Shown here piece by piece: positions 34,107-43,432 of a DNA stretch of 64,000 bases (positions are counted from its first letter, which is position 1; the number at the start of each line of letters is the position of its first letter). A model generated the notes under the pieces. That model searched no databases. It saw nothing but the letters and a program-made list of their open reading frames with translations, and was not told the origin of the DNA. The position numbers and the translations under genes are program-made. The DNA lies in the NCBI RefSeq assembly GCF_034262375.1, contig NZ_CP139558.1, positions 1,674,001 to 1,738,000 on the forward strand, read 5' to 3'. The DNA is from Mucilaginibacter sabulilitoris. GTDB lineage: Bacteria > Bacteroidota > Bacteroidia > Sphingobacteriales > Sphingobacteriaceae.

Positions 34107-35150
34107 TTAGGCAGACAATAACTTCTTATTAATCCTGCCGATCAACCCCGGCCCTTCGTAAATAAAACCGGTATATAGCTGTACCAGCGCCGCCCCGGCT
34201 TCCAGTTTTTCCATCGCGTCATCGGCAGAGTGGATACCGCCAACGCCAATAATAGGGAACGAGCCATTTGATTTTTTATGCAGATAGCTGATCACTTCTG
34301 TTGAACGTTTGGTTAATGGCTTGCCGCTCAGTCCGCCCGTTTCGTTTTTTAAATTTTCGGCAGTAGTTAAATTTTCACGACTAATGGTGGTATTGGTGGC
34401 GATAATACCTGCTATGCCGGTTTGCTGCACAATGTCAACAATGTCGTCAAGTTGTGAATTGGTAAGGTCGGGCGCAATTTTTAACAGGATAGGTCTGCTG
34501 ATACCTTTTTTTGAATTTCGTTGCTGCAAGGTGTTCAATATGTGCATAAGCGGCTCTTTCTCCTGCAAGGCGCGTAAGCCAGGGGTGTTGGGCGAGCTCA
34601 CATTTACCACAAAATAATCAACCACATCAAACAGGCGGTCAAAGCATTTGATATAATCGTTGACCGCGTCTTCATTGGGAGTAACCTTGTTTTTACCAAT
34701 GTTGCCACCAATGATCAGCTCTTTTTGCGTACCCTTTGCATTTCTGCGGAAGGTGGCTATGCGCTCTGCCGCCACATCAACGCCAAAATTATTAAAACCC
34801 ATACGGTTAATGAGCGCGCCATCTGCAGGCAGGCGAAACATGCGCGGCTTGGGGTTACCGGGTTGAGGCAAGGGGGTAACGGTGCCTATCTCTACAAAAC
34901 CAAAACCTATGTTTGCCATTTCGCCCATCAGTTCGGCATTTTTATCAAAACCTGCGGCAAGGCCTACCGGGTTTTTAAACTTCAGGCCAAATACTTCTTT
35001 TTCAAGTCGCGGGTTATTTACATCCCATACGGTCCTGCTCAAAGCTGCACCGCCCGGCAAGCGGTTAAAGCGCTTTAAATTGCGGGTCACAAAATAATGT
35101 ACTTTTTCAGGGTCGAACTGGAACAGGATGGGTTTTAATAAAAAATACAT
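34107..35150 (-). CDS. pyrD: Dihydroorotate dehydrogenase (quinone), class 2
   Basis: A 347-residue membrane-associated flavoenzyme of pyrimidine synthesis. The N-terminal ~40 residues ([19 protein letters not shown]) form the helical membrane-binding part that marks class 2. Conserved: [14 protein letters not shown] (about 60-73), INRMGFNN, the catalytic Ser in [11 protein letters not shown] (about 183-193), [17 protein letters not shown] and GVGGI. Electrons go to menaquinone. Typical length, single gene, next to repeat elements. Confidence 0.95.
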   Translation of the reverse strand: MYFLLKPILFQFDPEKVHYFVTRNLKRFNRLPGGAALSRTVWDVNNPRLEKEVFGLKFKNPVGLAAGFDKNAELMGEMANIGFGFVEIGTVTPLPQPGNPKPRMFRLPADGALINRMGFNNFGVDVAAERIATFRRNAKGTQKELIIGGNIGKNKVTPNEDAVNDYIKCFDRLFDVVDYFVVNVSSPNTPGLRALQEKEPLMHILNTLQQRNSKKGISRPILLKIAPDLTNSQLDDIVDIVQQTGIAGIIATNTTISRENLTTAENLKNETGGLSGKPLTKRSTEVISYLHKKSNGSFPIIGVGGIHSADDAMEKLEAGAALVQLYTGFIYEGPGLIGRINKKLLSA

Positions 35151-35321
35151 GCCGCGAAGTTAGCACATTACTTAATGTGTGTAAACCAGAAATTTATGAT
35201 TTATTAACTGGCGCTGGTGTTAATTGTTTAATTATTGATACAAACCATCACAAAATTTAAAAAATTCGGGTAAAAATGTAAATTCGGAAAATTCTGTTTC
35301 ATACCAATTATCAACTTCAAT

Positions 35322-36092
35322 ATGTTTAATAGATTTAAACCAAGCCGCAGAAACTTTATCAAAACCGCATCTGTAGGTACACTGGCCGCTGTGGGGATCC
35401 CTCAAATTGTATCAGCTGCCTTAGCTACTGAAAAAAGTGCCTCTAAATTAAAATTCAGTACCGGTGATGTGGTATTATTTCAGGGCGATTCCATTACCGA
35501 CTGGGGCCGCGACCATAAGAAAACTGAGCCAAATACTACCAGTGATTTAGGCTCTGGCTATGCGCTGATAACAGCCTCCAAACTGTTGCTTGACCATGCA
35601 GATAAAGGCCTAAAAATATTTAATAAGGGTATAAGCGGTAACAAGGTTTACCAGTTGGCCGAACGCTGGGATACAGATTGTCTGGCGCTAAAACCAAATG
35701 TATTGAGCATACATATTGGGGTAAATGATTTTTGGCATACCCTAACTGGTGGCTATACGGGCACAATTGATACCTATATTGCCGATTATAAAAAACTGCT
35801 TACCCGTACCAAACAAGCCCTGCCTGATGTTAAGCTGGTGATATGCGAGCCATTTGCATCAAAAGGGGTTAGGGCGGTTGATGATAAATGGTACCCAACC
35901 TTCCCTCAGTTTGGTAAAGCGGCCCGCGATATTGCCAATGAGTTTGGTGCCATATTTGTACCTTACCAGGCAGCTTTTGATAAAGCGGAAGCAACAGCTC
36001 CGGCTGCTTACTGGAGCCTTGACGGGGTACACCCAAGCGTAGCCGGCGAAGCATTGATGGCACAAACATGGATTAAGGCGGTAGGAGCGTAA
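35322..36092 (+). CDS. SGNH/GDSL hydrolase with Tat signal
   Basis: A 256-residue exported esterase-type hydrolase. The N-terminus has a twin-arginine signal (PSRRNFIKTASVG), so it is folded before export. SGNH blocks: FQGDSITDWG (about 51-60, nucleophile Ser), ISGNKVY (Gly/Asn), HIGVNDFWH (Asn) and DGVHPS (Asp/His dyad, about 235-240). The family acts on acylated sugars or lipids; deacetylation of plant polysaccharide is common in this phylum, but no carbohydrate genes adjoin it. Confidence 0.88.
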   Translation: MFNRFKPSRRNFIKTASVGTLAAVGIPQIVSAALATEKSASKLKFSTGDVVLFQGDSITDWGRDHKKTEPNTTSDLGSGYALITASKLLLDHADKGLKIFNKGISGNKVYQLAERWDTDCLALKPNVLSIHIGVNDFWHTLTGGYTGTIDTYIADYKKLLTRTKQALPDVKLVICEPFASKGVRAVDDKWYPTFPQFGKAARDIANEFGAIFVPYQAAFDKAEATAPAAYWSLDGVHPSVAGEALMAQTWIKAVGA

Positions 36093-36301
36093 AGCCAAAG
36101 GCTTAAAGCAAAAAGCCCCAAGCCGTATTAATATTGAACACTGAATTTGAAATATTCAATGATGAAGTGATTTTTTTGTGATAAAGTATTTACTGGTAGC
36201 TGTTTAGGTTGTATTATTTATCATTCGTCATTGGATATTCATTATTCGATATTACTTTTTTGCCTTAAGCTTTCGGCCTTCTGCTTTAAGCTCAAAAACA
36301 G

Positions 36302-36309
36302 TATCTTTG
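36302..36309 (+). promoter_or_regulatory. Promoter -7 element of the ABC-F gene
   Basis: TATCTTTG fits TAnnTTTG and ends 7 nt before the ATG at 36317, so the transcript is predicted to begin at or within a few bases of the start codon. Confidence 0.6.
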
Positions 36310-36316
36310 CGCGCAA

Positions 36317-38242
36317 ATGATTGCTATAAATAACCTTACGTTTGAGATTGGTGCGCGTGCCCTTTACGATGAAGCCAACTGGCATATAAAACCCGGAGAA
36401 AAAATTGGTTTAATAGGTGCCAATGGAACCGGTAAAACAACCCTCTTAAAAATTATTGTAGGCGACTATAAGCCCACATCGGGCACCATATCAATGGCTA
36501 AGGACCTTACTATGGGTTACCTTAACCAGGATTTGCTCTCATACTCATCAGATAAAACTATTGTACATGTGGCCATGGAAGCTTTTGAGCGCCAGAACCA
36601 GCTGCATGATGAAATAGAAAACCTGCTTAAAAAGCTGGAAACTGACTACACCGAAGATCTTTTGCATAAACTGAGCGACAAACAGCACGAGTTTGAACTG
36701 CTCGACGGTTATAACATTGAATATAAGGCACGCGAAATATTAGCAGGTTTGGGCTTTAGCGATGAAGATTGCCAGCGAAAGTTAAGCACTTTCTCGGGCG
36801 GGTGGCGCATGCGTGTTATGCTTGCCAAAATATTGTTACAGGCACCCGATATATTACTCTTGGATGAGCCTACCAACCACCTTGACTTACCGTCGATCCA
36901 ATGGCTGGAAGATTACCTGAAGGCATTTAACGGCGCTATCATCATCGTATCGCACGATAGGTGGTTCCTGGATAAGGTGATCAACCGCACGGTTGAATCG
37001 CGCAAGGGAAAACTTACCGTTTATGCGGGTAACTATACTTTTTACCTGGAAGAAAAAGCCCTGCGCGAAGAAATTCAGCGTGGCGAGTTTAAAAATCAGC
37101 AATCAAAAATTAAACAGGAAGAGCGCCTGATCGAACGTTTCCGCGCCAAGGCATCTAAGGCAAAAATGGCGCAATCACGCATTAAAATGCTTGATAAAAT
37201 GGAACGTGTAGATGATGTGGATGATGATAATCCTTCGGTTAACTTCGCCTTTCGCTTCTCTAAACAATCGGGCAGGCACGTGGTAACGTTAGAGGATATC
37301 ACCAAAAAATACCCTGCTATTGATATTCTTGACCATACCGAAGCCGTAATTGAAAAAGGCGACAAGATAGCCCTGATTGGTGCCAACGGTAAGGGTAAGT
37401 CGACCCTGCTGCGTATTATCGCTTCGGCTGATAAGGAGTTTAAGGGAACCGTAACTACCGGGCACAATGTAAGCACTACTTTTTTTGCCCAGCATCAGTT
37501 AGAGTCGTTACACCTGGAAAACCAGATATTACAAGAGCTGCAGGCCTTTGCACCAAAACATACCGATACCGAACTGCGTACCATCTTAGGGTCGTTCCTG
37601 TTTACCGGCGATGATGTATTTAAGAAGATCAAAGTATTATCAGGAGGTGAAAAATCACGTGTGGCTTTGGCCAAAGCGCTTACCGCCGACGCCAACTTCC
37701 TGATACTGGATGAGCCCACCAACCACCTGGATATGCAATCGGTAAATATCCTGATACAGGCATTAGAGCAGTATGAGGGTACTTTTATCGTAGTATCGCA
37801 CGACAGGTATTTCCTTGATAATGTGGCCAACAAAATCTGGTTCATTGAAGATCAAAAAATAAAAATTTACCCGGGTACTTATGCCGAGTATGATGAATGG
37901 GCTGCGAAACGCAAGTTAGAGCCTAAAACTGCTATCCCTGCACCTCAACCTAAAAAGGAAGAGAAAAAACCTGAGCCGGCTAAACAACAGCACCAAGGTG
38001 AAAACAAACACCAGCAACTAAAAAAATTAAACCAGGACCTGGCCAAAATGGAAGAACAAATTGCCGAACTGGATAAAGCAGTAAAAGAGCTGGAAGCCAA
38101 ACTGGCCGACGATAAAATTTATGCAGACAACACCAAATTAAAGGAAATCAAAGCCACTTACGCCCAAAAACAAGCCGAACTAAAACAGGTTCAGCAAAAA
38201 TGGGAAACACTGGCCGAGCAAATTCTGGAGCTGGAAGCGTAA
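36317..38242 (+). CDS. ABC-F family ATPase
   Basis: A 641-residue cytoplasmic protein with two ABC ATPase domains and no membrane segment. Domain 1: Walker A GANGTGKTT (about 34-42), signature FSGGWRMR, Walker B LLLDEPTNHLD. Then the P-site tRNA-interaction linker (about 240-310, rich in Arg/Lys). Domain 2: GANGKGKST, LSGGEKSR, LILDEPTNHLD. The C-terminal ~85 residues are a Lys/Glu/Gln-rich coiled coil. ABC-F proteins act on the ribosome; this Uup-like arrangement is housekeeping rather than clearly antibiotic resistance. The conserved N-terminus MIAINNLTFEIGARALYDE fixes the start. Confidence 0.92.
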   Translation: MIAINNLTFEIGARALYDEANWHIKPGEKIGLIGANGTGKTTLLKIIVGDYKPTSGTISMAKDLTMGYLNQDLLSYSSDKTIVHVAMEAFERQNQLHDEIENLLKKLETDYTEDLLHKLSDKQHEFELLDGYNIEYKAREILAGLGFSDEDCQRKLSTFSGGWRMRVMLAKILLQAPDILLLDEPTNHLDLPSIQWLEDYLKAFNGAIIIVSHDRWFLDKVINRTVESRKGKLTVYAGNYTFYLEEKALREEIQRGEFKNQQSKIKQEERLIERFRAKASKAKMAQSRIKMLDKMERVDDVDDDNPSVNFAFRFSKQSGRHVVTLEDITKKYPAIDILDHTEAVIEKGDKIALIGANGKGKSTLLRIIASADKEFKGTVTTGHNVSTTFFAQHQLESLHLENQILQELQAFAPKHTDTELRTILGSFLFTGDDVFKKIKVLSGGEKSRVALAKALTADANFLILDEPTNHLDMQSVNILIQALEQYEGTFIVVSHDRYFLDNVANKIWFIEDQKIKIYPGTYAEYDEWAAKRKLEPKTAIPAPQPKKEEKKPEPAKQQHQGENKHQQLKKLNQDLAKMEEQIAELDKAVKELEAKLADDKIYADNTKLKEIKATYAQKQAELKQVQQKWETLAEQILELEA

Positions 38243-38253
38243 TCTTAACAGGC

Positions 38254-38326
38254 CTGTCATCCTGAGCTTGTCGAAGGAGCGTGCGGTGGTCTTCCACACC
38301 ATGCTTCGACAAGCTCAGCATGACAG
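38254..38326. repeat. REP-like palindrome copy 2
   Basis: CTGTCATCCTGAGCTTGTCG ... CTTCGACAAGCTCAGCATGA CAG, a nearly perfect inverted repeat 12 bp after the ABC-F stop; it may serve as its terminator. Confidence 0.85.
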
Positions 38327-38347
38327 CCATTTTTAACAAAGCTCGAT

Positions 38348-39601
38348 ATGAGAAAGTATTTATACCTATTCGTTCTCCTGTTTGTTACCATCCAAGGCTT
38401 TGCCCAATCACCTTACAATAACAACGTTTATAACTCCGCCATTAAAAGCGTGGAGTTTTACAATACACAAAAACAAGGTTCGTTTCCCATTATTTCATTA
38501 GGGTCAGGTGAAAAAGTACTCTTAGCTTTTGACGACCTGCGGGGTGGCAGCCGTAATTATTATTACACTATTGAACATTGCGACACCCGGTGGAATTCTT
38601 CAAACCTGTCACCAGCCGAATACCTGCAAAGCTTTCAGGACGACCGCTTGTATGATTATACCTATTCTACAGGTACCATTCAGAAATATACCCATTACGA
38701 AATAAAAATACCCAACAATAACATTGGTCCTAAAATTTCGGGTAATTATGTGCTGAAGGTTTATGAAGATGGCGATCAGTCAAAATTGGTACTCACACGC
38801 AGGTTATATGTTCTGGGCAAAAAGGTTTCGATAGCAGCCGATATAGTAGCGTCACCGGATGTACAGAAAAAACAGACCAATCAAAAAATCAATTTCACTA
38901 TTGATTACACGGGTCTGCCGGTGCAAAACCCGTCGACGGATGTGCGTGCTTTTATTATGCAGAATGCCCGCACCGAAACCGGCGTTTTAACTACACAGCC
39001 CACTTATGTGCGCGGCTCGGCGCTTATTTATAATGATATTGCTATTAATGACTTTCCCGGTCGTAACGAGTTCAGACTGTTTGATACGCGTACGCTCAAG
39101 CTTAACTCGCAACGTGTTGCCCGAATTATTAAGGATACCGCCAACAACGTTATTTTGCTGACCGATCCGGTACGTGATAGTCCAAACTATCTGCTAACCT
39201 ACGATAACGATGGTAAATTTTTTATACTGAACCAGGATGGCCGCGATCCTCGCATTGACGCCGACTATGCTCACATGTATTTTAGCTTGGCCGTCAATCG
39301 TCCCGAAACAGAGGGCAGCCCGTATATAGTTGGCAGTTTTAATGATTACAAGCTTGACGAACGCAGCAAAATGACCTTTGAAAATGGCAAATATTATATC
39401 AACCTGCTTTTAAAACAAGGTGTTTATGACTATGAATACATTTGGGTTGATAATAAAACCAAAAAGGCCGATGATGTACCACTGGAAGGCAGCCATTTTG
39501 AAACCGAGAACGAATACCAGCTATTGATCTACTATCGCCCGCCCGCCGCGCGCTGGGATGAGCTTGTGGGTTTTGGGGAATTAAATTCGGTGAAGAAATA
39601 G
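38348..39601 (+). CDS. Type IX secretion system plug protein (DUF5103)
   Basis: A 417-residue protein with a signal peptide (IQGFAQ, cleavage near 20). N-terminal Ig-like domain (about 25-140; SVEFYNTQKQGSFPIISLGS, YYYTIEHCDTRWN) and DUF5103 core up to the C-terminus (VGSFNDYKLDERSKM, YDYEYIW, FETENEYQLLIYYRP). The family is reported to plug the periplasmic side of the SprA translocon when no substrate is bound. It fits with the T9SS-sorted NHL protein in this window. Single gene. Confidence 0.88.
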   Translation: MRKYLYLFVLLFVTIQGFAQSPYNNNVYNSAIKSVEFYNTQKQGSFPIISLGSGEKVLLAFDDLRGGSRNYYYTIEHCDTRWNSSNLSPAEYLQSFQDDRLYDYTYSTGTIQKYTHYEIKIPNNNIGPKISGNYVLKVYEDGDQSKLVLTRRLYVLGKKVSIAADIVASPDVQKKQTNQKINFTIDYTGLPVQNPSTDVRAFIMQNARTETGVLTTQPTYVRGSALIYNDIAINDFPGRNEFRLFDTRTLKLNSQRVARIIKDTANNVILLTDPVRDSPNYLLTYDNDGKFFILNQDGRDPRIDADYAHMYFSLAVNRPETEGSPYIVGSFNDYKLDERSKMTFENGKYYINLLLKQGVYDYEYIWVDNKTKKADDVPLEGSHFETENEYQLLIYYRPPAARWDELVGFGELNSVKK

Positions 39602-39608
39602 GGGAGAG

Positions 39609-39834
39609 GACTCACCCCGGCGTTGTTTGCCAACCCTCTGCAGCTTCGCTGCAAAGAGGGCTAAAAATAAAAATTGTCATGCTGAATGGAGTGAAGCATC
39701 TGTTGTACAACATGCTTAGCTCGTTAATAGATCCTTCGTTCCTCTGGATGACAAATTGAATATTAGTTTCTCCCAACTCTCTTTGCGGCGCAGTCGTAGA
39801 GGGGGATCCAGCGCAGCGCAGATCGAGTGAGTCT
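39609..39834. repeat. Composite of repeat elements
   Basis: A CCCTCTGCAGC...GCTGCAAAGAGGG hairpin (39634-39660), a REP-like palindrome (39674-39755, TTGTCATGCTGAATGGAGTG ... TCTGGATGACAA), and a half related to the first (CTCTCTTTGCGGCG ... GTGAGTC). The outer parts match words (GACTCACCCCG, GCAAAGAGGG) also seen near 52384-52437. No gene. Confidence 0.7.
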
Positions 39835-39855
39835 AACGCATCTGCTCAAAAAACG

Positions 39856-39863
39856 TATCTTTG
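39856..39863 (+). promoter_or_regulatory. Promoter -7 element
   Basis: TATCTTTG, 17 bp before the thioesterase ATG, matches the consensus; a -33 element is not clear. Confidence 0.55.
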
Positions 39864-39880
39864 CACAAAAGCCTTTAAAT

Positions 39881-40420
39881 ATGACAGGAAAGTCGCCTAA
39901 GGAATCATACACCATCATGAATGAACTGGTATTGCCCAATGATACCAACACCTTAAACAATTTGATGGGCGGGCGCCTGCTGCACTGGATGGATATTGCC
40001 GCCGCTATATCGGCACAAAAACACTGTAACCGTATTGTGGTAACCGCCTCGGTTGATAACGTATCGTTCCAGTCACCAATTAAGCTGGGCGATGTAATTA
40101 GTATTGAAGCCAAAGTAACCCGGGCGTTCACCACCTCGGTTGAGGTGCGGATGGATGTTTGGGCGCAAAATATACCCTCGGGAACCCGTGTAAAAAGCAA
40201 TGAGGCTTATTATACTTTTGTAGCTCTTGATGCCGAAGGACAAAAAACACAGGTACCCGCATTATTACCCGAAACCGACGAAGAAATTAAACTGTATGAA
40301 GGCGCGTTGCGCCGCAGGCAATTGAGATTGATTCTCGGCGGTAAAATGCTGCCTGCCGATGCTACCGAACTCAAAGCCCTTTTCTTTGGCGAACAACTCC
40401 CGCTAAACCTTCGCGATTAA
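39881..40420 (+). CDS. Acyl-CoA thioesterase, hotdog fold
   Basis: A 179-residue cytoplasmic YciA/BACH-type thioesterase that hydrolyses acyl-CoA. Hotdog motif: VLPNDTNTLNNLMGGRLLHWMDIAAAISAQKHC (about 18-50) with the conserved Asn/His/Asp set, VDNVSFQSPIKLGDVISIEA and SNEAYYTFVALD. I use the ATG at 39881 because the promoter lies between it and an upstream in-frame ATG (39827). Stands alone. Confidence 0.9.
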   Translation: MTGKSPKESYTIMNELVLPNDTNTLNNLMGGRLLHWMDIAAAISAQKHCNRIVVTASVDNVSFQSPIKLGDVISIEAKVTRAFTTSVEVRMDVWAQNIPSGTRVKSNEAYYTFVALDAEGQKTQVPALLPETDEEIKLYEGALRRRQLRLILGGKMLPADATELKALFFGEQLPLNLRD

Positions 40421-40494
40421 TGTTTTAGTAACAAAGCGTTATATTTATGGTCTAATGAGTATATATGTTGCATTAGCTAATAAAACCAATAGCC

Positions 40495-40698
40495 ATGAGA
40501 TACTTTTTATGCTTTTTACTTCCCCCGCTGGCCATATTAACCACAGGCAGGATAGGGGCATTTATATTAAATATATTTTTAACCCTGTTTTTCTGGATAC
40601 CGGGAGTTATTCATTCCATACTGGTAACTAATGATTATTATGAGGCCAAAAGACACCGCCAGCTAATGCGTGCTACCCGCCGGGCAAGGGCCTGGTAA
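40495..40698 (+). CDS. YqaE/Pmp3 family small membrane protein
   Basis: A 67-residue two-helix membrane protein of the UPF0057/Pmp3 family: first helix FLCFLLPPLAILTTGR, second helix ILNIFLTLFFWIPGVIHSIL with the family's WIPGxIHA-like end, then a basic tail. Members are linked to membrane potential and salt stress in yeast and plants, which suits the potassium genes 2.7 kb downstream, though a link is only a guess. Confidence 0.9.
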   Translation: MRYFLCFLLPPLAILTTGRIGAFILNIFLTLFFWIPGVIHSILVTNDYYEAKRHRQLMRATRRARAW

Positions 40699-40705
40699 AT
40701 GGGTT

Positions 40706-40799
40706 GATGTGCAAATGGTTTAGTTATTTGAAATCTACACACCTAAAATCTGCGCATCCGAAATAATATCTGCACATTTGCACATCTAAAATCTGCACA
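40706..40799. repeat. Inverted repeat with reiterated ATCTGCACAT words
   Basis: GATGTGCAAAT (40706-40716) is the exact inverse of ATTTGCACATC (40776-40786); between and after are AAATCTGCGCATC and AAATCTGCACAT variants. Lies just before the response regulator gene. Low-complexity interspersed repeat or regulatory site. Confidence 0.5.
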
Positions 40800-40806
40800 T
40801 ATCTGG

Positions 40807-42156
40807 ATGATGCAAAAAGGTAAGCTCTTAATTATCGACGACGAAGAAAGGTTGCGCAACCTGCTGGCGCGCATCCTGCAGCTGGAAGGCCATGAAGTAA
40901 TAACCGCCGCAACCGCCAAAGAAGGCCTGCGCAAACTACAGCAAGAACATGTTCACGTAGTTTTAAGTGATGTTAAACTACCCGATATTGATGGCATCAC
41001 CCTTTCCGAAACCATAAAAAAAACTTATCCCGCTACCGAAGTCATCGTGCTTACGGCTTATGGTACCATTAACGATGGTGTAAAAGCCATCAAAGCCGGT
41101 GCCTTTGATTACATTACCAAAGGCGATGATAATGAAAAAATCATCCCGCTGGTAAGCAAGGCTATGGATAAAGCTTTACTGCAGGAAACCGTGATAGAGC
41201 TGCAAAGCAAGCTGAATGATAAATTCGGTTTTGAAAGGCTGATCGGTAAATCTACCGCCATTAGTGATGTGATTAAGCTGGCTCAAAAAGTAGCTTTAAC
41301 CGATACTACCGTTTTATTGTTAGGCGAAACAGGTACTGGCAAGGAAATTTTTGCAGAAGCTATTCATCAGGCCAGTAACCGAAGTTCCAAATCATTTGTG
41401 GCGGTAAACTGCAGCGCTTTTACTAAAGAACTGTTGGAGAGTGAACTGTTTGGGCACAAGGCCGGTTCATTTACCGGCGCGTTAAAAGATAAAAAAGGCC
41501 TGTTTGAAGAGGCCAACGGCGGCACTATATTTTTAGATGAAATCGGGGAACTCGACCACGACTTGCAGGCCAAACTGCTCCGCGTGCTGGAATCACAGCA
41601 GTTTTTAAAAATTGGCGATACCAAGCCTACGCAGGTAAACGTACGCATACTGGCTGCTACCAACCGCAACCTGCAAACTGAAATAAACGATGGGCATTTC
41701 CGCTCCGATCTTTTTTACCGTTTATCTGTTTTCCAGATCACCCTGCCTGCCCTGCGTGAGCGTAAAAAGGACATCAGGCTTTTGGCCGAATATTTTATGC
41801 AGTACTTTGCGCAAAAGGTTAAAAAGACCGTAAATAAATTAGGTGATGACTTTGTTGATAAACTGGAAGCCTACGCCTGGCCCGGCAATATCCGCGAACT
41901 CAAAAATGTTATTGAACGTGCCGTGATCCTGGCCGATAGTAATGTTTTAGACGAAAGTCTGCTGCCTTATGAAATTCAGCAGCAACAGGTAAAGGCAGGC
42001 AGTCCACTATCGGCTTTTGACCTGTCGTCTGTAGAAAAGCTGCATATACAGCGTGTATTAAACCATACCCATGGTAATCGAGCCGAAGCCTCCCGGCTTT
42101 TGAATATTGGCGTGGCCACTTTATATCGTAAACTTAAAGAATACGGGTTGGAATAA
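40807..42156 (+). CDS. Sigma-54-dependent response regulator, NtrC type
   Basis: A 449-residue activator. Receiver domain (about 1-120) with acceptor Asp55 (VVLSDVKLPD) and a KA-type Lys; AAA+ domain (about 140-380) with Walker A GETGTGKE, sigma-54 contact loop GSFTGA (variant of GAFTGA), Walker B GGTIFLDEIGEL; Fis-type helix-turn-helix at the C-terminus (HIQRVLNHTHGNRAEASRLL, GVATLYRKLKEYGLE). No kinase adjoins it, but the kdp genes with an unpaired histidine kinase begin 1.3 kb downstream and no KdpE is present, so it is the likely KdpE counterpart. Confidence 0.9.
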   Translation: MMQKGKLLIIDDEERLRNLLARILQLEGHEVITAATAKEGLRKLQQEHVHVVLSDVKLPDIDGITLSETIKKTYPATEVIVLTAYGTINDGVKAIKAGAFDYITKGDDNEKIIPLVSKAMDKALLQETVIELQSKLNDKFGFERLIGKSTAISDVIKLAQKVALTDTTVLLLGETGTGKEIFAEAIHQASNRSSKSFVAVNCSAFTKELLESELFGHKAGSFTGALKDKKGLFEEANGGTIFLDEIGELDHDLQAKLLRVLESQQFLKIGDTKPTQVNVRILAATNRNLQTEINDGHFRSDLFYRLSVFQITLPALRERKKDIRLLAEYFMQYFAQKVKKTVNKLGDDFVDKLEAYAWPGNIRELKNVIERAVILADSNVLDESLLPYEIQQQQVKAGSPLSAFDLSSVEKLHIQRVLNHTHGNRAEASRLLNIGVATLYRKLKEYGLE

Positions 42157-42369
42157 CTATAAACAGGCGAAAAATAATCGCTTAATAAATTGAAATAGAG
42201 CTGATAATAATATCAGGAATTGTTTATTTTTACCCGAAATAAAAATATTTTACTTACACATTAAAAAATCTTTTTATTCTATATTTTTAAACGATTAAAA
42301 CTGAATTTTAAAATCAAATTAAACAGCCTATAATACGCTTTATACAAATAAAATAACCTTCTCTTTATC

Positions 42370-43224
42370 ATGAATTTTAAATTTAAAGCGCTCCTGGCAT
42401 TATTAACAGGAGTAGTACTTTTTTATGCCGCTTGCCGAAAAGATAGCCGGGTTAATCCCACGCCCGTTACACCTATTGATACCGTTAATGCCGCAACCAG
42501 CCAAATAGCCTTAAACATAGCTCAAACATTAACCGGAACTTATGGCGGTGTCAATATCAAAAATGGTCTTGTTTTGCCCGAATTTACTTCAAGGTATAAT
42601 TCAAAGCCTATAATATCGGGTCTTTTTAGTTTGTGTACTTTTTTTCCGGATACGGTTGTTAATTACGGCACCAATGTGGGCGACACTGTTAAGTCGCAGT
42701 CGAGCGGGTTGTTTAAGTTTTATTTCAGCTGTGATACTTTAAAGCGGCCGAGGGTTAATGGCTACCCGGCTTTTTCATTTGTAAACGGTTATGCCGCTTA
42801 TGATTCGCTGGCTACTATAGGTTTGGCGCCAAAGGGTGCATTTGTTTATAATATCAAGGCTTTTTATAATGCAAAGGCCCTTGATACCTTAAATACAACG
42901 CTAAAAATTAATGGCAGCGATAGTAAACTTATTTCGGTTTCCGGAAGTATCAAATCATTTGTTGATACCACAGCCACAAAAAAGAATGCAATCTCATCAT
43001 CTGTGCATGCTTATTACGTTTTAACAGACGTAGTTGTTGACCTGACCAAAAAAGGTGACTTCACCGGAGGATCGGCAACGTTTGGCGCTGTTGGTTCCGT
43101 TAACGATGTTAAATGGTACTATACCGGCGTTATCAAATTTTTAGGCAACCAGAAGGTTAGTATCGTAATTAACAATAAAACCTATAATGTAGATTTGCTT
43201 ACCGGTAAAACTACCAAAGGTTAG
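42370..43224 (+). CDS. Putative lipoprotein, unknown function
   Basis: A 284-residue protein with a lipoprotein signal (LFYAACRKDS, Cys22) and a Pro/Thr-rich linker (NPTPVTPIDTVN). The mature part is beta-rich with repeated Ser/Thr stretches and ends VSIVINNKTYNVDLLTGKT; no family recognised. It lies between the sigma-54 regulator and the kdp operon and is followed by a strong terminator, so it is transcribed separately; whether it belongs to potassium uptake is unknown. The 213 bp before it are about 80% AT. Confidence 0.72.
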   Translation: MNFKFKALLALLTGVVLFYAACRKDSRVNPTPVTPIDTVNAATSQIALNIAQTLTGTYGGVNIKNGLVLPEFTSRYNSKPIISGLFSLCTFFPDTVVNYGTNVGDTVKSQSSGLFKFYFSCDTLKRPRVNGYPAFSFVNGYAAYDSLATIGLAPKGAFVYNIKAFYNAKALDTLNTTLKINGSDSKLISVSGSIKSFVDTTATKKNAISSSVHAYYVLTDVVVDLTKKGDFTGGSATFGAVGSVNDVKWYYTGVIKFLGNQKVSIVINNKTYNVDLLTGKTTKG

Positions 43225-43287
43225 GTGCCAATCGGGTACGGATCTGGTTATCCATATATTCCCGATGATCGTTCACTTTGATAATGG

Positions 43288-43304
43288 CCTATCATTTTGA
43301 TAGG
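43288..43304. promoter_or_regulatory. Candidate enhancer site upstream of kdp
   Basis: CCTATCA TTT TGATAGG, perfect 7-bp arms, about 100 bp upstream of a sigma-54-like promoter; the distance suits an NtrC-type activator. A partial copy TTTGATAATGG lies just before it. Confidence 0.4.
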
Positions 43305-43338
43305 TTTATTACATTTTAAAGTTTTCCTGTAATATATA

Positions 43339-43383
43339 AAAACCCAATTAAATAACTGTAAAACAGCTATTTAATTGGGTTTT
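43339..43383 (+). terminator. Strong intrinsic terminator
   Basis: Perfect 16-bp arms (AAAACCCAATTAAATA / TATTTAATTGGGTTTT) capped by an inner CTGT/ACAG stem, then GTTTTTTG. It ends the preceding lipoprotein transcript. Confidence 0.9.
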
Positions 43384-43391
43384 GTTTTTTG

Positions 43392-43406
43392 TGGCATCTA
43401 CTTGGT
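43392..43406 (+). promoter_or_regulatory. Weak sigma-54-like promoter of the kdp operon
   Basis: TGGCATCTACTTGGT has the -24 TGGCA element and a TTGG at the -12 side, but the spacing is one base short of the consensus TGGCAC-N5-TTGC. Position, 26 bp before the first kdp reading frame and after a terminator, is right; sequence fit is poor. Confidence 0.3.
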
Positions 43407-43432
43407 AAAGCCCCTTGTAAAAACTTACTAAT

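Noticed and set aside
40741..40800. CRISPR-like short repeats
   Set aside because: Only a few imperfect words with no regular spacers and no cas genes anywhere in the window.
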